This document shows positions 37,414 to 48,706 of a DNA stretch of 64,000 nucleotides, in pieces. A program made the translations under genes and the position numbers. The stretch comes from Alnus glutinosa (Eukaryota > Streptophyta > Magnoliopsida > Fagales > Betulaceae): assembly GCF_958979055.1 (NCBI RefSeq), contig NC_084899.1, forward strand, positions 1,934,501 to 1,998,500, in the 5' to 3' direction. The notes beneath the pieces were generated by a model. The model was not told the DNA's origin and searched no databases. It saw nothing but the letters and a program-made list of their open reading frames with translations. Position 1 is the first letter of the stretch. Each line of letters begins with the position of its first letter.

Positions 37414-37809
37414 TGTGACGTCCCACATCGCCTGGGAATGAGGATGTGTTTATATGTATAAATGCATCATTTATGACACAACGCGTTTTAAAGCCGTGAT
37501 GGTCATGAACCTATCAGAACTCCGCAGTTAAGCGTGCTTCTGCGAGAGCAATTCCAGGATGGGTGACCTCCTGGGAAGTCTGGTATGGGGAGCCAAAAGC
37601 GGACAATATTGTGTCATTGGGGTGGGTAGCCACATCTGCGCTATCACTCCAAAAGGAATAGTCAATTTGAAACTTCCTTAGAATCCATTATAAAGCCCAG
37701 TTTCACCTAGTAACTAGGCAATGTGAGACTTAGCACCCATGAATATCTTTATAAACTACTCATTCTGTGAACTATTTATCTCTTCCCAATATGGGACTGG
37801 GGTGTTACA
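37414..37809 (+). mobile_element. Solo LTR of a Cassandra-type TRIM element
   Basis: A 396-bp unit begins TGTGACGTCCCACATCG and ends GGGGTGTTACA. It is flanked by the 5-bp direct repeat GTAAC (409-413 and 810-814 of the 37,000s). It contains a 5S rRNA-derived block, the defining mark of Cassandra terminal-repeat retrotransposons. No primer-binding site, interior or second LTR follows, so it is a solo LTR, presumably left by recombination between two LTRs. Similar ends and 'cccacatcg' starts are known from Cassandra in many plants. Confidence 0.88.
37490..37580 (+). ncRNA. 5S rRNA-derived segment with Pol III promoter boxes
   Basis: The segment 'cagaactccgcagttaagcg' and the following bases match the plant 5S rRNA middle and 3' half. 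The A box AGTTAAGCGTGC (37526-37537) and the C box GGATGGGTGACC (37557-37568) appear intact. The 5' third and the 3' end are altered, so this is not a functional 5S gene but part of the Cassandra LTR. Whether Pol III still initiates here cannot be told from sequence. Confidence 0.85.
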
Positions 37810-38272
37810 GTAACAATCTATATAAAATATAGTCAAGAAATATATGGTTAGCAGCTTGAATTGGCAGTGGTTTAAGAGCAAGATTGACCACGAAATATAG
37901 ATTAGACAAATTTGAATTGGTCATATCACAGTGCCGTGTCCCACGGTGAATGCCTTTCGTTGCGTATACGAAGTAAAACCTTGGAAAATACAGATCCGAC
38001 CTTGAGCACATCCCAAACGTAAGAATCTAAATGTGGTCAGATGAGTCATATTTAAATTGTTTTTCTAAACATTTTTCCATTTTTTATTTTTTTTATGCCA
38101 AGAAAGTTTCGGAATCAAACTCTTAGAAATTAACCCAATTAGACAACCATAATATGTTCACACTGTCTGATTAGTTCGTTAATCTATTTTATGTACATGT
38201 ATCATAAGTGTTAAAATAAATATTACTTGTGAACCGAGCGTTGGTAAAGCTTCAAAAGCCGGACGGAGAATT

Positions 38273-38416
38273 CAACAATTTTGTTATTCGGGCAGAAAAT
38301 ATGAAAGAACTCTTATAGAATCTATATGTTCGAACAAGTTTTGGATAACTCACCCATCTTCTGTGACAGATAAACTCTATAAAAACTCTCTTATATTTTT
38401 TACCCGAATTACTAGC
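38273..38416. repeat. Stem-loop element, copy 1 of a three-copy family
   Basis: The left arm 'ttattcgggcagaaaatatg' then 'aaagaactcttatag' pairs with the right arm 'tctcttatattttttacccg' then 'aattactag'. Related copies are at 45340-45443 and 52131-52325. It is non-coding, with no clear target duplication. Confidence 0.5.
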
Positions 38417-38713
38417 CATGCTAAGAGAAAATGCTGAGAAGCTGAAATGTTTGGGCTTGCGATTTTTTTGAATTGTTTTGTATTCTTTTTAACTTTTCTC
38501 AAAATGACGGATACCGAGAAAAGAAAAATAGAAGAATTATTTTGATTGGTTTGAAGAATAAAATCAAAATTAAAAAATTATGTTTAGGTAATAGTTATTT
38601 TTGAAAAAAGAAAAGAAAAGAGGAATGATGCATCCAAAGTTCCAAATAATATTTTGCTAAAAATAGATTTTTTTTTTTAATCATAGTGCGAGGGATTTAT
38701 CAGTTTAGTGATT

Positions 38714-38896
38714 GAGATATGTTAGCTGCATAACTTTTATACAACAATTGCACAACAATACTGACGTGTAATTGAGTTTTTCCCTCTCCGAATATTATCT
38801 AGCATTTTGTTATTATTATTTTTTTAAAAAAATTAAAAATTAAACTCACTTATACGTCAGCATTGTTGTGTAAAAGTTGTGCAACTAATATATCTC
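38714..38896. mobile_element. Mutator-type MITE, copy A
   Basis: 183 bp with inverted ends GAGATATGTTAGCTGCA and TTGTGCAACTAATATATCTC. Flanked by 9-bp repeats ttagtgatt (38705-38713) and ttactgatt (38897-38905), 8 of 9 matching. The arms are long ('acaacaat', 'tgacgt' on both sides), giving a hairpin. A shorter sister copy starts 17 bp downstream. Confidence 0.8.
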
Positions 38897-38913
38897 TTAC
38901 TGATTTACCAAAA

Positions 38914-39038
38914 TAGATATGTTATTTGCACAACTCTTACACAACAATGCTACATTTTTTTTTTTTAAAAAAAAAAAAAAATGAAAATGTTGGACACATC
39001 AGTATTGTTGTGTGATTGTTGTGCAGCTAACATATCTC
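38914..39038. mobile_element. Mutator-type MITE, copy B
   Basis: 125 bp, same family as copy A: (T)AGATATGTTATTTGCACAA on the left, GTGCAGCTAACATATCTC on the right. It is flanked by an exact 9-bp repeat TTACCAAAA (38905-38913 and 39039-39047). A poly-T/poly-A centre replaces part of copy A's middle. The exact duplication suggests it is younger than copy A. Confidence 0.82.
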
Positions 39039-39397
39039 TTACCAAAAAAGCATAAAAACTAAAAGCTACTATATCCTAACACAAGCAAGTTTGGATCGAA
39101 ATTCTCTATAACTGGAGTGTTCCAATTGCATTGTAATTCAGGCAACTCTTAGACGGTTATTTATATTTCAAATGAAATGGATAATATATATTTTATGGTC
39201 AGAATTTAAAGTTGATATTTCTAATTAAGTTTTAACGGTTTACATGATATCAATGTTTGCAAATCATTTTAAAAAAATTAAACAATATAGCATCATGTAT
39301 ACTGCTAAGTCATCAACTTTAAATTATAACAATGAAATAGATAGTAATAAAATGGAAAGGATCCGTATCCCTCATGGAGAGAGAGGCAATGGAGCTC

Positions 39398-39402
<5 letters not shown>

Positions 39403-39437
<35 letters not shown>

Positions 39438-39700
39438 CAAGTTGAAACGGTCAAACATGACATATTTAGGTCGAAACGGGTCAAACGTGTCATGACGGGT
39501 AAAACATGTCGCTTTTGGGTCTAAACGGGTCAAGCGAGTAGGGTCGGGTCACTCACGTGTTGTGTTCGGGTTAAAGATTGTGACCCGTTTAACTATATAA
39601 GTCGTTTCCAGATTGACCAATAACAGATTGTTGGGTCAAGCGGGTCAACTAGAACCTAACCCACCAATCCAGATTGCCAGCAGCCTAACCCCCCTTTATG
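39403..39700. repeat. (AT)n run followed by 'gggtc' low-complexity DNA
   Basis: An AT microsatellite (39403-39434) leads into repeated 'gaaacgggtcaaac' and 'gggtcgggtcactca' words up to about 39690. Such word patterns are typical of hAT-like non-autonomous elements in plants. Ends were not resolved. Confidence 0.45.
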
Positions 39701-39966
39701 GGCCGATCGAACTTTGCAATTCGGACCCAATTGTAGGATGCTAATTCAGCAATTTTGTATAATTGTATTTATAAAGCCCATAATCCATATACGACGATTG
39801 AGACTGAACATAGCCACGTAAACTGCATGTATATCACCAATCACATGTGATAAGATTCCAAGCGATGACCGAACTTTGCGCTCATCGCACGGTAGCCGGT
39901 GATACAACTTTGTTCATGTACAAGCACGTACGCAAACATATTAACATGCCACGGTGAAGGTCAAAG

Positions 39967-42900
39967 ATGGCCAATCGTCTCGGAGGGACAATCCAACAGA
40001 AGCTGCCACTCCTAGCTGGTGTATATCCTTGCTCATCCTCGTATTCAGTGACTTGTGCTGTCGGTCCCATTCCTAGTCTATCAAGAGCAGTGAAGAAGTG
40101 GAAAATCGGAGGGACAGCGCCTCGCCGCCTGATATTGGGTCTGGGTGTTTCATTTTGGGCGCAGTTAATGAGCATGGGTGGTGCAGTTGGAGGGAATTCT
40201 TTCATTGCATCTGCTAGGCAAAAAGGTGCTGTTGAAGAGGTAATCTTCCAGTCCTTAATTACTTGAAGGCTTGAAGCTACATTCATGAGTTTTTCTCTAA
40301 AAAAAAATGTTGGTTTAGTTTCTGGGTATCCTTGCATGTTGAATTTTGAAGATTGGTTGCTGCTATATTGGTGAAACGTTAGGATAAACTTGAATTTTCA
40401 AAGAGTGATCCACATTTTTTGTTGGCGTTCTGGGAATTTGATTAATTGTGTTTGTTTAGCTTCTGAGTGGTATTATTTGGATTATTTTGAGAATTGACAG
40501 ATTCCCATGTAGAGAAAACCATTAATCCAGTGGATTTGGGCTCATTGTTTATTTGTTCTGTTATTGTACTGGTTTTTTTCCCCCCCTTTTAGAATTATGG
40601 TGAGTGATTCTGCTGAATAAATGGGATAAAAGCTAATGCATACTAGGATTCTACACATGAAATAAAAAATTGTGAAGTAAACTAGTTCTTAATTCTATTC
40701 AGCAGAAGATATATCGATATTTGTTTCAGTCAACCCAATTGTATAAAGGTTATCTCGACTCTCGACTATTTGGATCCTATTTTGCAAATAAAATTTATGC
40801 AGTGCCAATTCAGTGTTTGCCAAACCATAGTGCTCTAAATTCTGAATTGCTTCACTTGTTGCTTGAAGTTTGGTTACTTTTCATTCCTATTGACATTTCG
40901 CACTATTGTTTTACTTCCCTCTCGAAGATATTGAAGAATGTCGAATGGCCAGAGCAATTCCCCTTCAAGGAGGAGGATTTCCAGCGTTTTGATGAGTAAA
41001 GACTCTAACCTAAATTTATTTGTCTACATCTATGTCTGTTTTTCATTCCTTTTTATTTCTTGTGGTTTTTTATTTGCTTTATGCTTTTGGTTGTTGTTTG
41101 TTTAAATCCTGAAGTGGCTTCATTTACTTGACCATCTATAAAAACTCATATGTCATAATCACTAGACCTAGGGGAGCTAAATTGGGAGAATTTTCAATTC
41201 CTGATGTAGGCCTGGTAACGCGAATGGTATGCTGCAATTTATTTTTGTTGTAGAAGTTATATAATAAGGAATTGGAATCTAGTAGGACTGTTAGAGTTGG
41301 TTTTTGGTTTCTAAAGGAGCTGCAACCAAATTGAAATTCCAATACTGTATTTGTATTGCTTGGGTTAAGAACTATGTTTAAATTGTGTATACCTAAAACA
41401 TAATAATTGATTTTTGTAGGTCACCAGATACATTGTTCTATGAAAGCCCACGCTTTGTGACACACATTGATGATCCTGCCATTGCTGCACTGACCAAGTA
41501 TTACTCAAAGGTTTTTCCTCCTAGCAACACTCCAGGAGTAAGCATCTTGGATATGTGTAGCAGTTGGGTAAGAAATTTCTTAATTTTTAGTATGCCTCTC
41601 TCTGTTGCATATGTATGTTACCGTAACTTGTTATCAACCTTATATTTAGGTCAGCCATTTTCCACCAGGATACAGGCAAGATCGAGTAGTTGGATCAGGT
41701 TTGAATGAAGAAGAGCTGAAGCGGAATCCGGTGAGATCACACTTTTGTTTGTTATATCCCTTTGGTAACCATTGGTGTAGACATTTTTTAATGACTGGCT
41801 TATAATTAAACTTTCCAAAATTTTAACTCTGTGCCCCTATAGACTGACTTTGATGGCTGCAGTTGGATAGACATATCTACCCAAAATTTAGAGGTCCTAT
41901 TGCTGAATTTAATTAGTAGGTGAGATTTAGTATCGAAATTGAATCTAACTCCTATATAGTAATTCCCTGTATGAAATTCAGATGCCCGTATGATCATGGT
42001 CCGTAGAAACATTGATAGCATGCATTCATGGGTAAGATACAAAATAAAGCATGCACATGTATTTATGGACTAAAAGTGAGAGGTCTTACATATTAAATTT
42101 TGATTTGTGTGCCTTTCATATTTGCTTCTGTGGAAATTTTAATTATGAACTTGCATTGCACTGAAGAGATAGACCCATGAATAATTTAAATTATTCACTC
42201 TGCAGGTTCTGACTGAGTATGTTGTTCAAGACTTAAATCTGAACCCTAAACTCCCTTTTGAAGACAATTCCTTCGACATTATTACTAATGTGGTATGTAC
42301 AACATTTTCCTATCTATCACATTATTTATTCTCTGCTGTAACAAGTGCAAGTCTGCATCTTTACCATCTCATTTTTTAAATTTTCCTTTAGGATTGTAGT
42401 ATTTCTGCAGTTAACCAAGTTTTTTTTTTTTTTTTTTATTATGTCAAACTTCTTGTTAAAGCTTAGGCTTCATTAGTTGTGATCCTATAGGTGTTTGGCC
42501 TCCCTGTATCTGAAAATTATTGGGGATATTTAGAATTAGGAATGCAGACTTCACTTCTACAAGAACTGTAGACTTCAATGATATAATTGTGTAATGATTT
42601 TGTGGTTTCCATGTAATATTAAAAAAATAGAGTAATATCTTTATGTGCAAAGTTTAGAAAACTTATAATCTGGAATTCCTTATCAGCCGATTGAAAGCAC
42701 AGTAATTGACCCGAAATGATGACTTTTTAGATATGAACTCATTTGATTTACTAAGGAATTTATTATGCACGTTTCTTTTTGTATAATCTCAACGCAGTCT
42801 CCTGCAGCTGAGGTTAGAAGCAAATTTGTTAATTTCCTCATCTTAATGACAACTTAAGGCCTTTATTATTTTCAAGCATAGAACTTGTGATGCTTGTGCT

Positions 42901-44371
42901 ATGATTTCTCAACTTAGAAATTTGCTCCCCGTCCCTGTCCAATCTGTGCTAAGTTTTGTCTTTAAATTTTTGAAGTGAGAAATATGTCCAAATAACTCCT
43001 AAGTACGTATGCTGTTAAAGATTTAGCTCATTTGCTAATGCTTTTTAGCACAAAAACAAAAGCATTGCCAAACAACTCAACACATAAAAAATTTACAAAA
43101 AAATCGAAACTACTTTCACCTTTATGTTATGTCACAACCAAAAAGCAAAAAGCACATTCTAAATGGCATTAGCAAACGAGCCCTATTTTCTGACATTCTC
43201 AGGTGCCTAAATTCTTTGAATTCTGCAGGTCAGTGTTGATTATCTAACGAAGCCTTTAGATGTTTTCAAGGAGATGCGCCGGATTCTTAAGCCGGGTGGA
43301 CTGGCTATAATGAGGTGATAATTTTGTCAGTTTTGGGTTAAAAGCGATAGTAATTAAAATTACTGTAATCAGTCGCAAATAATTGTTTCCATGTTCATAG
43401 AAATTTTAAACAATATAGAGTTGAATAATTTTACAACCTTGCTAATGTATGGCCCGATCTATCAGCATGAACAAAAATCTCGCTTCATTTACCAAAACAA
43501 ACAAACCTTTAGACCATCTTTCTTTTCCTATCTTTTTACAATCTTTTCAGCAATTCTAAGTTCGTGATATTTTTTAAATAAACCAGCTTTTCCAACCGTT
43601 GCTTTTGGACAAAAGCCATTTCTATATGGACATCAACTGGTGATGCTGATCATGCTTTGATTGTCGGCTCGTATTTCCATTATGCTGGAGGATTTGAACC
43701 TCCTCAGGTAAGTGACCTCAGAGTTCTCTTTTTCTCTAAAGCAAGTAGTTAGTGGAGAATTGCCATAATTCTTGGATAATTGCATCACGTTGCTTTCCTG
43801 TTGATCAGACAATACTCTTTCCTGACTTCTTCATCCATATTCAAAAAAATTTCCTTACCCGTAGAACTGGTCTGGACGCCCGCCATTTCACTGAGCAACC
43901 AAAGCCATATTCGTCTTCAAACAATTTATCCGTGTAATACACACACCATAGGTTTTTTATAATTATATTTAACAATTATTGATAGAAACTTAAAGATCTT
44001 AGCCCCCAATTCAGTATTCATTTATTCAGTACCTCCCCAAGGTGCTGGAACTGCCAATCGAACCCTTTTTGGGGGGATTTGTAAGATAATTAATATCGTT
44101 TAGTTCAGCTGATATCAATGAATTCTCTTGTGCTGTCATGGACGTAGTATGTTATAACACTTGCGTGTCCGTGTGTGTGTATATATATATATATATATAT
44201 TCTGCTCGTACACACGCTTATGTACCCTTTAATATTCCCCTAGATTGAGTATAAGCCACTGCTGGAGACTTGCTGATACATTGCATCCTGCAGGCTGCAG
44301 ATATCTCTCCCAACCCTGGACGCTCAGATCCTATGTACATTGTATACTCTAGAAAATTATCTACGGCTTAA
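39967..44371 (+). CDS. Plastid-directed SAM-methyltransferase-like protein
   Basis: Eight exons (39967-40239, 40928-40995, 41420-41567, 41650-41730, 42206-42292, 43229-43314, 43587-43707, 44294-44371) join in phase into 313 residues. Residues 1-50 lack acidic residues and fit a transit peptide. They are followed by a twin-arginine segment (Arg53-Arg54, hydrophobic 55-69, ASA at 81-83), suggesting Tat export to the thylakoid lumen; this is inference. From about 150 on it resembles a class I methyltransferase: ILDMCSSWVSH (156-166) where the glycine-rich SAM loop should be, LPFEDNSFDIIT (206-217), and FKEMRRILKPGG (232-243), typical of Methyltransf_11. The usual DxGxGxG is absent, so SAM binding is uncertain. 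The substrate is unknown. The exon 2 acceptor (CTCGAAG) is weak and could be misplaced. Confidence 0.82.
43027..43182. mobile_element. hAT-like MITE in intron 5 of the methyltransferase-like gene
   Basis: The left end 'gctcatttgctaatgc' and the right end 'ggcattagcaaacgagc' are inverted repeats with 'tttttagcac' and 'aaagcacattctaaa' next to them. It lies wholly within intron 42293-43228. The target duplication is unclear. Confidence 0.55.
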
Positions 44372-44399
44372 GAGAGGTGAACAGATTTGTGGTTCTATA

Positions 44400-45335
44400 C
44401 TTCTAATTAATAGCCTAATTCTGGGAGCAATGATTCATACTGTAAGTTTTGTACTGAGCATATTGTGTATTGTGCATTTTTCTCCCAATGTGCATGTAAT
44501 TTAATGGTGATGATTCCACTTTTTGTATTAGAGCTGAAAATTCTGCAGTCTAAATAAGCTTAGAGGTGTCTTCTAAACTAGGTTGGATCTATTAAACCGA
44601 CATATGTCTTTAGAGCATGCATGCCGGTTATTAAAAATGCATGTGAGAATTAAATATTCTAAGGACAGATATCAGTTTAATAATCAGTTTAATAGACCAG
44701 ATGGATTGGATTTATTAACCGACATCAATTTGCATGTGAGCTGTTAAAAAGGCTTGATTTCTTGTTTCTTGTATTACAATCAGTAGTCATTCAAGAACTT
44801 GAAATATTAAACAAAACGTGGATGTTTCCCAAAAAAACCTACTCAAAACTTGTTTACACTACCGAGCTTATCATTTCTTGTATTATAATCATGTATTAAG
44901 ATATGATTATGGGAGATGTTGAAACATTGGAAAGTGCTTCCTTCTTTCCTCCCAGCCGGCGATGTCGGTGGCTTTTACCAAAGCACGCATATAAAAACAA
45001 AGCTTTTACGGGTGTGAGTGCAGGTGTGCATGTGAGGATGCCTGCAAGAAAAAGTCAAGCATTTAAGGAAAATGGATTTGTCTGGGAAGCAACAACTACC
45101 ACTGAAATAGAAGAATCTTATACTCATGGATGGAAACCTCATTATTGGGATTCTCTATTCTCATCTTCACACAAAATTAAATACTACCCACTAGTCAGCA
45201 TCCGAAAACTCCTTTTTTGCAGCAATTGCTTTCAGAAGTACCGTCTGTGTTCATTCTAGATAGAAAACAACAGAGAAATGTATATACACTAGTGACAAAG
45301 ACACTCCCATCAAAGGATAAAAAAGAACGCAAACC
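44400..45335. other. Spacer between methyltransferase and tetraspanin genes
   Basis: A loose inverted repeat at about 44583-44710 ('ggatctattaaaccgacat' against 'atcagtttaatagacc') may be an old MITE. The 118-codon frame at 44903-45259 has no recognisable similarity. Confidence 0.4.
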
Positions 45336-45339
45336 AATA

Positions 45340-45443
45340 CGGATAGAGATCTTCAGTAATTTTGCTGTCCAGATGCTAACAATTCGGACAGTAAATGTGA
45401 AAGAACTCTTAGTAATTCGGACATCAAATTGCCGGAGATCCGA
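45340..45443. repeat. Stem-loop element, copy 2 of the family
   Basis: The left arm 'gatcttcagtaattttgctg' then 'tccagatgctaacaattcgg' pairs with the right arm 'gtaattcggacatcaaattg' then 'ccggagatc', around 'acagtaaatgtgaaagaact'. The same central 'taaatgtgaaag' occurs in copy 3 at 52131-52325. Confidence 0.55.
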
Positions 45444-45490
45444 ATCAAACCATTACCACCAATGTGACAAGTCACGAGACAGTAACAAGA

Positions 45491-47104
45491 TCAAACCCAG
45501 CCCTGTTTGTAGCGGCGGAAGAGGTCCTCTGTTTGTGCATTCTTGAAGGCACTGCAGGCAATGAGGTAGACCCATATGAGCACCACCACTGCAACAATGA
45601 GAATCACATTGGTTTTTCTCCATTCCTTTCTCAGGTTCCCCAATAGACCAGCCTTGCAAGAGTTGCAATTGTAGCACAGTAGGGTTTGATCATTGTTCCA
45701 TAAGAGGCAGTCCGGGTCAACCGCCGGGTTTGCCGGGTTTACCCACAATGTTGGGTTCACATAACCGTACCCACAAGCTGTTGGAGGTTTACAGCATCCT
45801 GACTGTAAGATAACAGAACCAGAACTTCACTTCAAGCAGAATATAATTGCAATAATGATAACAATAAAGGAGCAACAAAAGGGCATAAAAAGATGACACC
45901 CCACCAAACTATGTCACTTTTATATGCGAAAGCTGGCAACCATAACAACTCTACTTTTTATCTTCTGCAACAAAGACAAAATCGTGACCTCAATTATTCT
46001 AGGTTGATTATTACTTTAACCAGGTCTATATTCCATGATTTCTCATGATAATTGCTTTAGAAGGTACCTCTGTCTATTGGCACAAAAACTAATGGGAACA
46101 ATTTCCTTCCATTACAGCGCAGGGAAAACCCCACACAGCACCACGAGATGTTTTATATTTATGTTTTAACACGACTCAAATTTGACGAGCGAATACGAAC
46201 GACCATCTCGGATAGGCCAAAAGCGAAGGTCCGACATGCCGAGAGACTTGTTAGTGTAAGACCTCCATAAGGAACAGACACGGATGTCATGGGACTCAGA
46301 AAGTCGTTGCGGCAGTCAACGACAACGCGGCATTTTTAGTATAGTGAAAAACTAAGACCCAGTTTGGATGAACACACACCAAAATCCTACTTCTTCGAGA
46401 TTCTTTGATGGCTACCCTTTAGAATTCTCAACGCGGAAACAAAATTGAAGAAAAAGGGTATCATTGTTTCCTTATGAAATCAACAATTAAATTGGAATTT
46501 TTGTTTTTTTTTTTTTTTTTTTTTTTGGTTTTTCCGGCGACGCCAGCACCCAAATAGCCTGGTCTAAGTACAATTGAAGGAAACAGAGAACAAAAACACG
46601 ACTTGCCTGAAGAGGAGAGATATGAGCCGCGAAGAACTGATCAGCGGAGATGTAATTGAGGTTAAGCTTTGGACAAAAGTCAGACTCAGCCAAACAGGTC
46701 CTAATCTTATCCCAGTTCCCGGAGTTGGTGACGTGGTCTCTGAGCCACGCTGAGAAGCCGTCGAGCCGGTACTCCTTGTAGCCTCGGCCGGGGACGGAGT
46801 AGCCTCCGTCGGGGCGCGTGACGATGAAGGCGAAGACGAGGAGGATGAGGAGGAGGCCGATAAGGATGGCCATGCAACAGAGGTAGAAGGCGAGGAGGCC
46901 CGGGCGGTTCCAATAGGCGCCGACGAAGCCCGCCAGGGCAACGAGTAGGATAAGCGCGCCGAGGATGACGACGGGCCACCGGAAGTAGTGGGTGCACTCG
47001 TTGTCGGGCTTGTTGGCCAGCCAGATGCCAGAGGCGATGATGGGGATGGCGGCCAGGAAGGCCACGAAGTTGAGGATTGCTGTTACGTTGTTGCTCACTC
47101 CCAT
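45491..47104 (-). CDS. TET8: Tetraspanin (TET8-like)
   Basis: Two exons on the minus strand (47104-46607 and 45802-45491) give 269 residues. Four membrane spans lie at about 7-29, 44-64, 70-95 and 231-253. The large outer loop between spans 3 and 4 carries the plant tetraspanin signature GCCKPP at 168-173, just after the exon join (SPLQ/SGCC), plus further cysteine pairs for disulfides. The short cytosolic tail ends RRYKQGWV. Plant TET8 proteins mark extracellular vesicles and organise plasma-membrane microdomains; family knowledge, not seen here. The intron (45803-46606) begins GC rather than GT: CAG/gcaagt, with acceptor ttacag/TC. Using any nearby GT would break the frame. A run of about 26 T lies in the intron. 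Exon 1 is GC-rich, producing long shadow frames. Confidence 0.93.
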
Positions 47105-47535
47105 GGCTCAGAGGAAGGCGTGGAATTGAGAGTCAGAGTGATAGATGAGGATCTTGTGGGTGTGCAAAGTAAGGTAGCTGGGGCGCTCCTATTGCAGACA
47201 AAAGCGATTGCTTTTGACTTTCAGCCTACAAAAATAAAATGCTTGGGCAACTTTTTTCTTACCAAAGATATATTTTTTACTACTTTTTACCGGCAGATTT
47301 CTACCCAGCGGCCAATACCATTCTGCCATATGGAAGTGATCCTTCCGGAATACATTTTACACAATAATTATTATAATTCATTTACATGGGTAAGATTTAT
47401 GTTGTGAATCCCATTTATATCATTTTTCTTTGACAAAAACCCATATATATGAGCAGATGCCAGATAGTGAAATATGAATAGGCGGAAACGGATAATATTG
47501 CCCGCCCGCCTATGGCCTACCTATATCTATATACT

Positions 47536-47717
47536 GAGGAATGTTACATATCATCCCCTTGTCCTCCTTTTGTCCTTCCAAAATTGATGTGGCTCTTAAA
47601 ATCACCATTGAATTTATGATAGATCATTGTTGAATTTTGATCCAATGGTGATTTTAAGAGCCACATCAATTTTGGGAGGACAAAAAAAAGACAAGGAGAT
47701 GATATGTAGCATTCCTC
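47536..47717. mobile_element. Mutator-type palindromic MITE upstream of the tetraspanin
   Basis: 182 bp with ends GAGGAATGTTACATATCAT and ATGATATGTAGCATTCCTC. The arms extend through 'attgatgtggctcttaaaat' and its complement. Flanked by ctatatact (47527-47535) and ctgtatact (47718-47726), 8 of 9 matching. It lies in the shared 5' region between the tetraspanin and FANCE genes. Confidence 0.8.
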
Positions 47718-47764
47718 CTGTATACTTATCATCGACACTGTTTTAGCAAGGGGATTTTTCTAGA

Positions 47765-47912
47765 AATCATTCCCCAAGGCACAAGGTGATCCCCAAAAAA
47801 AGTTCATTTTTTTTTTTAATTTTTAATTTTTATTTTTAAGTTTTGGCCCCAAATATATATATATATATTTTTTCATTTGACCCCTCAAATTTCAAATTCT
47901 AGCTCTGCCCGT
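47765..47912. repeat. Probable hAT-MITE relic
   Basis: The right end 'tagctctgcccgtg' and the preceding 'tttgacccctcaaatttcaa' resemble the right half of the elements at 1094-1300 and 56440-56640. The left end is not clear. Confidence 0.35.
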
Positions 47913-47919
47913 GCTTGCC

Positions 47920-48440
47920 TTGTGCAGTTGTGCCATACAATTTCGCACAGCTCTACCTGTCCTTTTTTTTTTCTTTCTCTGACGCTTCACGCCTTCCCTG
48001 AATCACTTTGTTTTGTTAATTTTTATTTTTTTTTACCTTCGTTTAACTCACATCTCAATTATTCTCTTAAATTTAAAAAAAAAATCAATTTAATATATCA
48101 ATCTTTTAATTTCTCGTTAAATCTTAACGAAAGAGTGTTAACATTTCTAAAAAAAAAAAATTAAAAAAATTTAGACGTTAATTAAGGTTTAATGAAATTT
48201 GTAAAAATATTGATGTATGAATCTTTGATTTTTTTTTTTTTAAAAAAAATGATTTAATAAAAAATCATAATGGAAGAGTAAAACTGAAAAAAAAAAAAAT
48301 TACAAAGTAAATTGAAATATGAATACACTGAATAATTTTTTTAAAAAAATGTAAGAGTAATTACAAAAACAGCTACAATTTAAGAAATTATGTAAAGTTT
48401 GCTTCTTTTTTCTTTTTTCTTTTTCAATCATCTTCGTCTC
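47920..48440. other. AT-rich spacer, no gene seen
   Basis: Long A and T runs and low-complexity frames only. One frame (47877-48164) is open but has no family resemblance. Confidence 0.4.
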
Positions 48441-48444
48441 TTAG

Positions 48445-48706
48445 GGTGCATTTTTAGGATTGCAATTTTGTAGTAAAAAAGTACGGTTTTAAACCAAATA
48501 GTAGAAAATGAAAATCATTTAAAAAAATTACGATTTGAAAACGGAATTTTCTACGTTTTCAAATCATTGGCTAGGTGTATTTTTTTAAAACGCATAATTT
48601 TAAAGATTAAACTGTAATTTTATAAAATGCATAATTATGTTTTTAAAATCACAAATTTTAAAATCATAATTTTTAAACGGTACTTTTTTAAATTGCGAAC
48701 CCAAGC
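48445..48706. repeat. Second copy of the 'gcgattt' dispersed element
   Basis: The left end 'agggtgcatttttaggattg' and the right end (reverse complement 'tagcttgggttcgcaattt') match the copy at 15812-16121. It ends about 200 bp before the FANCE start codon, so it may contribute to that promoter. Confidence 0.45.

Noticed and set aside
37490-37580. Functional 5S rRNA gene
   Set aside because: Only the middle and 3' part match 5S; the ends are altered and the segment sits within an LTR bounded by a target duplication.
41568-41649. Read-through of intron 3 in the methyltransferase-like gene, giving a 91-codon frame
   Set aside because: The intron has good GT and AG sites, and splicing joins SSW to VSHFPPG in phase with the family; the retained-intron reading ends in unrelated hydrophobic residues.
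46564-47407. Open frames overlapping tetraspanin exon 1 on both strands
   Set aside because: Low-complexity Ser/Pro/Arg or Gly/Val translations over a GC-rich exon; no similarity to known proteins.
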